Source: Calliphora vicina (taxonomy: Eukaryota; Arthropoda; Insecta; Diptera; Calliphoridae). From it: a stretch of 64,000 nucleotides of DNA. A program made the position numbers and the translations under genes. Below the pieces are notes generated by a model. The model worked only from the letters and a program-made list of their open reading frames with translations. It did not search any database and had not been told where the DNA came from. How positions within the stretch are numbered: position 1 is the stretch's first letter; every line of letters begins with the position of its first letter. Positions 11,891 through 22,465 of this stretch are shown one piece after another. The stretch is from positions 89,946,858 to 90,010,857 of the forward strand of contig NC_088782.1 of the NCBI RefSeq assembly GCF_958450345.1, in the 5' to 3' direction.

Positions 11891-12097
11891 TGGGGGTTTG
11901 TTAGTTTAATTAAATTTTTGTTGGGTTTCAAACAAAAAAGTTATAAACTAATAAGACTTTAATAAGACAATTTAGAACTATGTTTATTGGTTTGTCATAA
12001 AATAACACTTTTTTGTTTGCAGCACAACAAGAATTTGTTTAAACTAAAAAATATTTTACGACAATACGACCTAATAGCAGACCGTTTGAATCCCCCA
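11891..12097. mobile_element. MITE with TGGGGGATTC-type ends, copy 2
   Basis: Second copy of the element at 1435-1688, flanked by AAT on both sides (11888-11890, 12098-12100). Most of its left arm is deleted, while the right arm ends TTTGAATCCCCCA. Confidence 0.65.
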
Positions 12098-12354
12098 AAT
12101 ATAAAAATTCTCAAAAATACGATTTTATAGTTATAGAGCCAAGATACCTTTCCACAGGCCGAAGTTCTGGCTATATACAAATGGAGTTAATTAAATTTTA
12201 AACAGGATACGAAATACTGCATATCTAAATTTAGATCCAACTAACAAAAAATTTCCATTAGATATCAGAAGGATGTATTTAAGGCACGTTAGTGATGTTT
12301 TAATAATAAAACTGTAAAAATCTGCACTTAAAGATCATTGGGCCTCTGGTACAC

Positions 12355-13580
12355 GGTTGTCAGATCTTACAACGTTCAACGTGACAACGCACATAGGGGC
12401 AAAGATATGTTAAAAGGGGCGATAAATCAAACACTGGGTTTTGATGTAAGTTATTGGTATCATTAAAAAGTTAATTTTCTCTAGATTGTAATATGTAAAA
12501 ATATTACAACCCACCGAACAAAATAAAGTGAAAAATACTGAAATCAATGGAATTTTTTTTTAATTTTTCTAATTATTTTATTAGTCATTTAAAATACATT
12601 AAATTACATTATATGTGATTTTAAGAATAAAAAGTAATATAAAAAATTAAAAATACATACATAAAATATTACAGTTATTCATCATTTCGTGTATCGTGTA
12701 TATCGCTTCCATCTGAAGTATCGCAGGTTGGCACGAAAAATTCCGATGCCTCCTGTGGACATTAACATAGATTTCAAAGCCTCATTTGAGAAATGAATAT
12801 TCACAAAAGTTACTTTTTCAAAATTTTGCCGATATAAAAGTTGAAAACTATTTTTAGCGTTAGTTTAAAAGTAAAAAATGTTTAAAAATTTTCAAAATCT
12901 TATTTGCTAATAAAAACTTTATTGCCATATATTATTTAAAACCATTTATCAAAGATTTATAAAACAAATTTTCGTACAAAATTTGTACTTAAAACTTTTG
13001 ATAAACGTTTTTGAATAAAGTCCTAAAATTTTAAAAATTTAATAAAATCGAAAACCGCAAAATGTTAAAATAGAATATAATTCAATACATTCCCTTCTTT
13101 AATCAACATAAAATAGTTATGGGCATTTTTGCGCATTTATGCTACTTTTTTACTTCCAAAGAACTTTTTCATGTAAAAAAAATTATAATAATAGATTGTT
13201 CGGAATTTACAAAAATTTAAGTACGTGCATTCATAATTTCTTTAAAAAAGATCACAAATCAGTTCCCAACAACATACATATATCAATATTATTAATACAA
13301 AAATCTATTTTATTCAATAATGAATAGGATATTTTAATAATCAAATATACACCTTAATATTCCATTTTTAATAGATATTAAATATAGTACTGTTTTCTTA
13401 CGTTTGGACTGCTGCTACTCTTAAACGAAAACTTTGAAAAAAAAAATGTTCTGAACAAACTGTATCCTCTTTCCAATGACATAGCATTAGTTTTGTAAAA
13501 CGCATTTTTCATTTATCGCCACAAGTCACCATATAGCTGCCCCATCATGAGATCTGACAAAAGTGTACACGTAGAAAAAC
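12355..13580. mobile_element. Possible TIR element, no coding remnant
   Basis: GGTACACGGTTGTCAGATCT near 12358 resembles the complement of the text near 13548-13575 (GTGTACACTTTTGTCAGATC). This suggests a 1.2-kb element. The interior is AT-rich without recognisable protein. Tentative. Confidence 0.35.
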
Positions 13581-13876
13581 TGACACGTAAAAAACTGACT
13601 TGTATTGTTACAAAGTTATAATCAGGGAAACCAAAATATGCAAATGCATGTTTTTTCTGGTGAGTCTAATGAGCACATAGATAAGATATTTACACGTTTC
13701 AGAAATATTTAAGAATTTTGGCATCGATTTGTTAGTGCATATTTTTGCATATATTTGTTTTAAGAGCATATTTATGTCATATTTTTGCCTTTTTTGAGCA
13801 TATTTTACTATTTAATAGCATATTTTGACTTTATTAAAAACAAATTTTGTCTTACTTATTTTTCGCTGTTCTGTTA

Positions 13877-14139
13877 GTCCCCATTTACACTGTAAGATTT
13901 TTCGCGCATAAGATTTTATTATTCTTCTTTAAACTTGCATTCGCGTTTACACACAAAGATTTTTATTGCAGACAGTTTGCACATTAATGTGCATGTTTGT
14001 GTGTATGTAGGTATTACGAACGAAAACACACAACGAATTGCAAGTACATCAGAGTGTGTACCCCTTTCTATTCCTCTTGCCTCTTTTGCCAATAAAGTAA
14101 ACTTTCATGCGAGGAAAATCTGCATGTGTAAACGGCGAC
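13877..14139. mobile_element. PIF/Harbinger-type MITE, GTCCCCATTTACAC ends
   Basis: A 263-bp element. The left end is GTCCCCATTTACACTG and the complement of the right end is GTCGCCGTTTACACAT, both followed by AGATTTT-CGCAT text. It is flanked by TTA on both sides (13874-13876, 14140-14142). The 83-codon open frame over it (13935-14186) is not credible as a gene because it spans the element end. Confidence 0.7.
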
Positions 14140-14281
14140 TTACAGGTTTTTACTTCCTTTGTTTAAAATTCAAAATTGAAAAATAGATGGTTTTTTTTTA
14201 ATACAAAATAAGCACTATTTTCATAATAGCGCCATCTAAATATCAAATTTTAGTTCTAATTCAAACTTAACCGTTCTAAGT

Positions 14282-14401
14282 CTTAAAGAAATATTGTCTT
14301 TTAAAATTCCTCCTGTAACATCAGTTGATGTCGAAAGAACATTTTCTATTCTAAAAATGTTTTCAGATCCAATAGACAGCGATTTTTATTTGAAAATTTA
14401 A
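14282..14401 (+). pseudogene. hAT transposase C-terminal fragment
   Basis: An open run of 39 codons ending in a stop reads ILSFKIPPVTSVDVERTFS followed by ILKMFSD. The VDVERTFS..K..FSD block is the C-terminal signature of one hAT subfamily. The rest of the transposase is missing upstream and the fragment has no start codon of its own. It is a dead remnant of the surrounding hAT relic. Confidence 0.75.
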
Positions 14402-14519
14402 GTCAATATTTTGTAATTTATTGCAATAGTAACCTTAAATGAAGATGTGACTTTATATTTACATAAAATATCATCAAAAAATACCTTTCGAGGCCTTTTC
14501 ATAGCTTAAGTTGCTATTG

Positions 14520-15222
14520 TTATACCCTACACCACCATAGTGGGGAGGGTATTATGCATTTGTGCAAATGTTTGTAACGCCCAAAAATATTAGTCTAACA
14601 CCCACCTTAAAGTATACCGAGCGACTTAGAATCACTTTCTGAGACGATTAAACCATGTCCGTCTGGTTGGCTGGCTGTCCATGTAAACCTTGTGCGCAGA
14701 GTATAGGTCGCAATTTTAAAGATATTTCGATCATGTTTGGTACATATTACTTTTTCGGCCCAAGGACCAAGCCCATTGAAACTGGCTAAAATCGGTCCAT
14801 TATTTCACCTAGCTCTCATACGAATGTCCTCTCCAAATTGGACTTTATCGGTCATAAATGTTTAATTTATCTATGTTTCTACACAAATTTCGCTCCAAAT
14901 AAGTTTTATATGTACAAAATTCATGTCACCAAATTTTGTTACGATCGGTCCATAATTAGTCATAGCTCCAATATAGACCCGCTTCCGAAAATCTTACATA
15001 TAGACATAAATCACACGACCTAATTTCATGGTGATCGGTCCATAATTGGTCATAGCTCCCATGTCTTTTTTTTTTGTCTCCTCTTTCAAAATTTATTGGT
15101 CGGACCTCGTAATTTTGAAAAAAATTAGTGTTATTGAAATTATAAAAGAAAAATGTTTTTGCTCTTTTACTTAGTGTAGGGTATTATATGGTCGGGCTTG
15201 ACCGACCATACTTTCTTACTTG
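14520..15222 (+). mobile_element. DINE/Helentron-type element, second family, complete copy
   Basis: Starts TTATACCCTACACCACCATA with an immediate GGGTATT partner (5-prime hairpin). It ends with a hairpin GGTCGGGCTTGACCGACC followed by ATACTTTCTTACTTG. About 0.7 kb, non-coding. The interior has runs like ATCGGTCCATAATTGGTCATAGCTCC. The architecture matches Drosophila DINE-1 (hairpins at both ends, TTG|TT terminus), although the sequence is different. It is followed at once by a second element head to tail at 15223. Confidence 0.65.
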
Positions 15223-15690
15223 TTATACCCTTCACCTTCGCGAGAAGTTTGCTATTTAAAATCAGCAAAATCGGTCCATAAATAACGGAGATATGAGCAA
15301 AAAACCGGGACAACCTCGATTTTTGACCTATTTTTGACAATATGGATATCTAATGACAGATATTTCAAAGTCCATTGCAACGATGTAGATAAGGCTATAA
15401 TAGTAAGTTGGATCCACAATGGGTCAAAATCGGGAGAAATATTTTTTAACCCGAATTTTTTTTTCATCAAAACATTTTTTTTGTCATACATTTTTTTTCC
15501 AAAAAAAAATTTAAAAACTAAAAAAAAAAATTTTAAAAAAATTTTTTAAAAAATTTGGAAAAAAAAATTTTTAAATAAAATTAAAAAACAATTTCAAAAA
15601 AAAATTTTGAAAAACAATTAAAAAAAAAATTTTTTTTTAATTGTTTTGTTTTTGTTTCGAAAAATTTTTTTTAAAAATATTTATGACATA
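15223..15690 (+). mobile_element. DINE-like element, truncated, head to tail with the previous one
   Basis: Begins TTATACCCTTCACCTTCGCG, the 5-prime end of the family seen at 8663-10801. It continues with the family text (GGGACAACCTCGATTTTTGAC) before dissolving into A/T homopolymer runs at about 15460-15660. The 3-prime hairpin is missing. Confidence 0.55.
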
Positions 15691-16573
15691 CAATGCTACA
15701 ACACTACGACATGAATTGTGAATTGGGCAATTATCTCAGTAAAATGGAATTGAGTATAACTATGTACTAAATATGAGGAGTTGCAGAACAAAAGGTACTT
15801 TTTCGCATCTTATCAAAAATTGGTTTTTTGGTATTTTTATAATATTTGTGTTGAAATCTTCTAAAAACACTCAAGTCAACAAAATTTTTTTAATTTTTTA
15901 CTAATTAAATGGGTTCTAAAAAAATTTGTGCTTAACAAAACGTACAACACTAGTATAAAACGAAAAAAAAAATTATTAAATTTCAATGTGTAATTTGTTT
16001 ATATATTAGATCAGGTATTATATCAAAATATTATCGTTAAAAAAACGCATAAAAATATACTTTTTAATTTTGTTTTTAACAAAACGTACTTTTTTTCTTT
16101 ATTTTTTAACCAAAGGTTCTTTTTCCGATATTAAAATGGTTTTATATCAAACATCCTTAACATTTAATGTGGTGACTTATGGCAGTTAGATGTATCTATT
16201 GAGAAAATTGTTTCCATTTCCATGAACCTGGTTTTTTAAGGGGTCGAAATAAATAAAACTCATTTTCCCAAAAAATTTAAATGTGCGTAAAAGTACCTTT
16301 TGTTCTGCGGCTCCTCATATATAATACTAGTGATTAGGTTTACACATTAATTTTCAACCAAAAAATGTAAATCATAAATTTTTTTATTAAATATTTGGTA
16401 ATTTTTAAATTTATTATCATCTGACATGAAACAGAAAATATTCCAAGTCTCAAAAAATATCTATAAGATGCAAACGAACTTCTTAACAGCATTAACAGAT
16501 TTCTAATTAGATATAAAAGATTGGTTTAAAAATGTTAAAGTTATTAAAAATTCCCATTATTTTTATATATATT
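15691..16573. other. Unclassified AT-rich stretch
   Basis: No gene. A phrase like AAAGGTACTTTTTCGCAT near 15790 recurs in inverted form near 16290, suggesting the two ends (about 15770 and 16320) of a small inverted-repeat element. Confidence 0.4.
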
Positions 16574-17631
16574 AAACTAGCTGTCCCGGCAAACGTTGTT
16601 CTGCCATAGCTCACACAAAGTTTGAAGACTCCCACTATAATAGTACTCCAGATATTCAATAATAAATTCTTACTTTGTATGGGAGGTGCCACACAGTGCT
16701 TTGTTCAATGGACAAAAATCAAAAACAAGATCATGTCTTTGATGTTAATGAAATTTATATTTTTCAATAGGCAACTAAATAACTCATTCGTGTAAAAAAG
16801 ACTTTTTTATAAATATCTCTTTTTGTCGTCACTAGAGGTAGCTAAAGTTAGTACATTTTCAACATAAATTTTATGGAGAAAAATATATTTTTTTTATGGT
16901 TAACTAAAATCATTGTTAAAAGTTCGTTTTAAAAGATATAAACTCGCGATTGACTGCAAATGAAAGAATATGAATGTGGAATTATGGAAAATTACCGTTT
17001 TTGCCGAAAAAGGTTTAACAGTTTAATCTGCGCAATTTTTAATAATTAACATTTTTTTTATTGTAAGTCTGAAATTCTAAAATTTTGTTGTGCATAAGGT
17101 GTATTAATAGGTCTTTATTTGGTTCTTGATGTTGTATGTTTTTTTTCTGAAATCAAAAAAAATTCTAAAGTTTGATTTAATTTTGAAAAAAAACGTGTTA
17201 ATCAATTTTAATTTTTCTTTAACTTTATGTAATGCCTATCTCTTATTTATTATAATGTGAAATCAATATTTGTCCGTTTTGACTAGAAATTTAAAAAAAT
17301 TTGTTTTTGATGGCACCCATAAATAACACATTTTTACCGTAAATTTAAGTAACTCAATAATTGAATATAACCTACATATCCTTAGGTTGAGATAGTAATA
17401 TGAGCTTCTGCTGATATTAGGAACACTTAAAGTATAATCCAACATCCAGTTTCTAATATTACAGATGAACCATAAGACTATAAACATTTGAAAATGTCCG
17501 TCCATCCGCCCTTCCGAATTTAGAAAATATATACAATATTTTCAGTATTTTTAAAAAGAAGGATATATGGCAGTTATGTAAATCCTTGCTAGAATTTAAA
17601 TGTTAATAACTAAATTAATCTAATAGTATAA

Positions 17632-18080
17632 GAGGACAACAATTTCTGCAAATTAATAGTTTTATTCAGGTTTATAGGTTTTTTTAAGCAAAAGGATGTA
17701 TGGCATCCACCCGAATCCTTGCTGCGATTGTAATAAAATTGTTCCCAAACAACAATAACTTTATTAAAATGATTATAACCAAATTGGTTCCAAAATAAGA
17801 AACGATTTTTACGAATTTTTTAAAAAAAAATTAGATGTTATACAGGATATTAAAATCTTGATGTCTTGGAATTATGAATATCCTTTCGATAAAATTATCA
17901 TAATTTTGCATATAATATTATAAAAGAACAATAATTTCTGAAAATTAATAATTTTATAAAGGTTTATAGGTTTTTTAAAGAAAAGGATGTATGACAGCCT
18001 CCCGAATCCTTGCTGCGATTCTAATAAAAATGTTCACAAACATCAATAACTTTATTAAAATGATTATAACCAAATTTTAA
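17632..18080 (+). repeat. Direct duplication, period about 293 bp
   Basis: A block with AGGTTTATAGGTTTTTT, CCCGAATCCTTGCTGCGAT and AACTTTATTAAAATGATTAT occurs at about 17632-17790 and again at about 17925-18080. A weaker third relative of its start (AAGGATATATGGCAG) lies near 17560. Confidence 0.65.
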
Positions 18081-18405
18081 AATGTTAGGAGTATAACTGT
18101 GAATTTTATTCAAAATTATATGTTCAGGATATATAGGAGGTACCCGTGTCCTTGCACGGATTTTTTCAAGAATTATTTTTTTTCTTAATCATACCAAAAG
18201 GTAATATTCTACTAATTTTTATTCTTCTGCAATAACTCCTTCTATTTTTGTCCATTGCCTATATGAAAACAAAGCACTGTGTGCCATGCCAATTGTGCCT
18301 ATATAGGTCAATTGTGAATCTAAACCACCCAGGGACCCAATCAAGCACACACAACAAATTTCATCGAAATCGGCAAAGCCGTTAAGGAGGAGTTTAGTTA
18401 CTAAC

Positions 18406-19554
18406 TAGGGTATTCAATTAATCGGGTTTCTGATTTAATTGGTTAATCGAGCAAATAATTAATAGAGGTTCTAATTTATTCGGTTAATTTAAAACTATTC
18501 GATTAACCGAATAATTTCTATTTTCATTTTAAATTGAAAATACAATAACGAATTTTGTGTACAAAAACATAAAAACTGCAAATATGGTATTTGAGATCAT
18601 TTTTGTAAACATGTCGCCTATATGCTGCAACAACCTCATAACTCAAAATCCATGTTTTATGAACTGAGTAATACAAAATAAGCGCTGTTCTATAATCATT
18701 AATATAGTTTCATCAGTTTTCAAAAAAGTCAATTATTTTTTGTGTGAGAGTGTTTTTTTTTTTGTTGTAAACATCAAAATTAAAATTTAAGTTTTCTCGT
18801 ATATTTGATAAGTCAAAATTTGGTTAAATAAAGATTAGAAAGATATTAACATCTACTATTTATGTTTCTGAAATCGCATGATTTGTTGAAAATTTATTTA
18901 AGAAATAGTAAAATGTCATAAAATTTGTTGAAAATTTATTTAAGAAATAGTAAAATGTCATAAAATATTCAAAGACGTTTTTCTCGAAACGATTTTTTTT
19001 TAATTATGACGTTGTTGCAGCAAATGAGCGATGTGTGAGTTTTTTAGGGTTTTAGTGAGATCTTCTGAAATAATCTTTTATAAAAAGAATATAATTTAAA
19101 CGATTTTTTTCTTTATATTTAATAAAACTTTACTTGGAAAAAAAACTCTGGCTGATTGTATATGTTGGAGAAATCAAAAGCATGATAAAGAATATTCCTT
19201 TTTGGATTGTTTTAGATTTTGATTAATTTAATAGTTTCGTTTAGTTATGATAAAAGACTCATTTCGTCTATACATGTATATAGATACAAACAAAGTTTCA
19301 AATACATGTAAATTAAATATGTCAGTTGTTATACATACTCACTAATCATGTTTATTGTATAAGAATTGAAACAGAAAAATAAAAAAAATAAATTTTAAAG
19401 TGAAAAAAGAAAGGAATTTCGGTTAATCGGTTAATCGACACAAATTAATCGGTTTACTTGTTATTTGAAAATCGGCAATTTCAAATTATTCGAACAGTTA
19501 ACCGTCCAAAATTAATCGGTTAACCGATTAACGGTTAATCGATTGAATACCCTA
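18406..19554. mobile_element. hAT-type non-autonomous element, TAGGGTATTCAAT ends
   Basis: Inverted ends TAGGGTATTCAAT and a perfect 8-bp target duplication TTACTAAC (18398-18405, 19555-19562), the hAT hallmark. Subterminal regions are full of TTAATCGGTTAACCG-like words. It contains a 60-bp direct duplication at about 18882-18964 (AAAATTTATTTAAGAAATAG). A truncated, oppositely oriented relative lies at 60188-61122. No transposase seen. Confidence 0.8.
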
Positions 19555-19590
19555 TTACTAACACACGTACAGAAGAATTATATATATAAA

Positions 19591-20642
19591 GAAGATTAAA
19601 AGCACATTTTTACTTAAAATATATCTATATTAACTTGTATATGAGTTTTTGCCTTCAAAAGTCAAATTAAAAGTTGAGTGTTTTTTAACCCCAAGTGCCA
19701 TTAAGGGTTAATTTCCATTTTTGAGCTGTTATTCTAAATAATAGAGTTCATGTTATATTTTTCTTAAGTTCCATCAAAATCGTCCCAAAAATATATAACA
19801 TTTCGCTATCTTTCCATTAGAAAATCCAAATATTAAAAAATTTTACCATTTACCTTCACGATTTAAGGTTTAACGTTTTCCAATCTTAGTAAACCTTTCA
19901 TAGTACATTTATAATTATCTAGACTATAATACACTGAATAGGTTCTACTTAAAATTCATAACAGTAAGAAATTTGAGCTCATTCGAAAAATATGGCCAAA
20001 AAATTAGTTTTTCTCGAAAATCGCAAAATTTATTGACATACTTTTTTCATACTTTTATTCCTTATTATATTCTCAATAAATCCCAATGTGATGATAAAAA
20101 ATTCTGAAATTTGTTTAACAAAATTTATAAAAATTTAATAATGTAGTTTTGAAACTGCCGTTAAAAAAATAAATTTTTATGGTCATCTCTGCGAATAGGG
20201 TAACGGTAACCTACGAAGAGAAAAACTCATATACAAGTAAATATGAATATATTTTAAGTAAAAATGTGCTTTTATTTTAATATTTCTCAAAATATGTCAA
20301 TTTTGTTCCTACATTTCTTGTTCTAGTGGCCTGAGACACGTTAATGGTCGGGGGAATTATTAATAACTTTAAAATTTTTTAACCAATTTTTGTCTTTTAT
20401 ATCTCATTAGAACGACACATTTCTATCCTTTCAACTTAAATTGCAAAAGTAATTTTTTAATAACAACATTTTTACAAAAACTGGAAAAAATTTAATTTTT
20501 CCCTTAGTAAATGCATCTCAAAACTTCAGAGGGCTTGTCTTAATCCCAACCGATTTACCTAAAATTTTGTCTGGATGATTTTTTTACCAATGTTCAGAAC
20601 ACTATGGGGACTGGCAAAAATCCAACTATTGTTTAATAAGGG
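19591..20642 (+). mobile_element. Tc1-type AGTGTCCC family, diverged copy
   Basis: Shares the internal order of the complete element at 35007-37101: GGGTTAATTTCCATTTTTG, TCATCAAAATCG, then ACGAAGAGAAAAACTCATAT. It begins with an inverted scrap of its own 3-prime part (about 19600-19655), a miniature of the palindromes at 27.2-29.4 kb. Terminal repeats are not intact. Confidence 0.5.
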
Positions 20643-20855
20643 CAACCCTATTGTGAGATGAGGAACCTCCAATTCAATTTGAGCTATTCAGAAATTATGT
20701 TATTCAGAAAAGGAGGAACATGGAATGACTTTTTGGTGAAAAAGGAGGTATGCTCAGAAGCTAACTGGAATTTATTTACATTTGTATGCCGTGGAATTCA
20801 GTCTTATGCCGCCCAAATATGGGGATTTTTCTTCATTAGAAAAAGTAAATAACTT
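20643..20855 (+). pseudogene. LINE reverse transcriptase fragment (Jockey/R1-like group)
   Basis: The reading frame gives SEIMLFRKGG joined directly to TWNDFLVKKEVCSEANW and then CRGIQSYAAQIWGF. The first part matches the palm region downstream of the catalytic box (N-x-x-K-T/S-x-I-M-x-F-R-K-G-G). The second matches the thumb (Q-S-Y-A-A-Q-x-W-G). The normal intervening segment (K-Y-L-G box) is absent, so this is an internally deleted, 5-prime truncated copy. The catalytic FxDD region is not present. Confidence 0.75.
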
Positions 20856-22109
20856 TTACATCCACATATCGTCACCTAAAATACAAAATAACGTATCATG
20901 ACTTTTCATAAGTTTATAGGAGAAGCAAAAAACTATATAAAATGAAAACAACTTGAGATATTGAAACAAAATTGTCAAACTTAAATTACAATGACACTAG
21001 AAATATATTTTATAAAAAACTATTTTTTTTGAAGCTATGTGTTTTACGTTATTTTCAGTTGTTGTTTTCTAAAACCAAAATAACTTTTGTATGAAAAAAT
21101 AAAAATTTAAATAAAATTATGTTTTTTTTATTTTAAATAAAAGCAGTTATAGATATTTTTATTTTTGTATATTTTTTTTAATTACTAACAACCACTTATT
21201 TAACCTGAAAAACTTATTTAACTGGAAAAATTTCAACTGCAACAAATTTATTAAAAAATATTAGGAAACTTCCTAAAATAAGGTAAAATACTATTTATTA
21301 CACTGTACAACACAAAAAAGAATATTTTTGTAGAATATGTTAACCCTCTAAATCCTGAAGGCATGGGACTTTTTTGTCCTTCTTTTAAAAAAGAGCAAAA
21401 AACTCCATTAAAACTGGGAACGAAGGGGTTAAAATGTTCCTCAAAAATATTATCAGTGAAATTTTACTATAAGTCCCTGAATACACCAAAACGTAAAATT
21501 CAACCAGAAAGTCAAAAATAAGACACAACAAAAAAGAGCTTAGGGTTAATTTCGCATTTATTAAGAATTTTATTTTAAAGTACCCCAAAAATTTAGCATG
21601 AAAAAAAAATAGTTCAAATTTAACTAAAAATCACTAATATCTCTATTATTTTACCTTCGATAGCAAATTTGGATAGAAAGTATTCATTAGTTACATTTCT
21701 TTAGCTCTAGGCAACCAGCTTACAAAAAAACTGTATTGGTATAAATTCTTTAGATGGTGTTTTAAATACATCAAGTGTTTCAGAATGCTCTACAAAAGAA
21801 AGTTGGGAACAATTAGGATTTGATATTTTATAAGGTTTAAAAATTAAAGAACTACAAAATCCATTAAAAAAAGCAGCTACTAAAAATCGTATTTAATCTA
21901 AACATAATTACAAGATACATCAATCCTATTTTGAAATTTCAAATAACATGACAGCTATTACTAGCTAAATATATATTCAAAGTCAGAAGTAACCTGATTG
22001 AATTAAATGCAACCAGGTTTGAACAGCAAAGATCCAGTGATTGCTCGCTATGTAATGTTAATATGGAATAAATAGGTGAAACTCGTTAGCTTTCTGCATT
22101 GTTTTCTAG
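20856..22109. other. Unclassified stretch
   Basis: No supported gene. At 21340-21445 there is an imperfect palindrome around GGACTTTTTTGTCC. Short open frames here show no recognisable motif. Confidence 0.4.
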
Positions 22110-22440
22110 AAATATGTAGATTTATTTATATTAATGAATATTACATTAAAAAAAAGTTTTGGAAATTAACCCTGTATCTCCTTTGGTTCAAAATGACCCA
22201 AAAACTGTATTATCGCCAAAATTAGAGAAAAATGCAAATTTTTCAGTTTTTGAAAAAATTTTTCTACTAAATAAATACTTTTGCAATTGAATGCAAAAGA
22301 ATCGAAATATGTACATAATTATCGTTGTAATGAGATATAAATGACAAAATTTGATTACAAAATTTTAAAGTTATTACAAATTCGCCAGACCATTAACGTG
22401 TTTCAGGCAACTTGAACAAAAAATTTAGAAAAAAAATTTA
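22110..22440 (-). mobile_element. Fragment of the Tc1-type AGTGTCCC family
   Basis: Reverse complement of part of the copy at 28500-28830: GCCAGACCATTAACGTGTTT and CTTTGGTTCAAAATGACCC occur in both. Truncated at both ends. Confidence 0.55.
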
Positions 22441-22465
22441 GATATTTCGAGAAAAATTAAAAAAA

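Larger units (their letters stand above)
13620..14515 (+). mobile_element. hAT element relic
   Basis: GCATATTTTTGCATAT-like words cluster at 13730-13830, as in the subterminal regions of some hAT elements. A C-terminal transposase remnant follows at 14282-14401. The PIF-type MITE 13877-14139 is inserted between them. Ends are not resolved. Confidence 0.5.
16574..19590 (+). mobile_element. Interspersed repeat CTAGCTGTCCCGGCAAACG, long form with a hAT insertion
   Basis: Starts AAACTAGCTGTCCCGGCAAA and ends with CACACGTACAGAAGAATTAT plus a TATATATAAAG tail. A 267-bp short form is at 57949-58218. The ATCGG..CAGCCGTTAAGGAGGAG text and the AT-rich tail resemble the 3-prime ends of RTE-type retroelements or their SINEs; that is an inference. 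The long form has about 1.6 kb of extra AT-rich interior, and the hAT element 18406-19554 is inserted near its tail. Confidence 0.5.
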
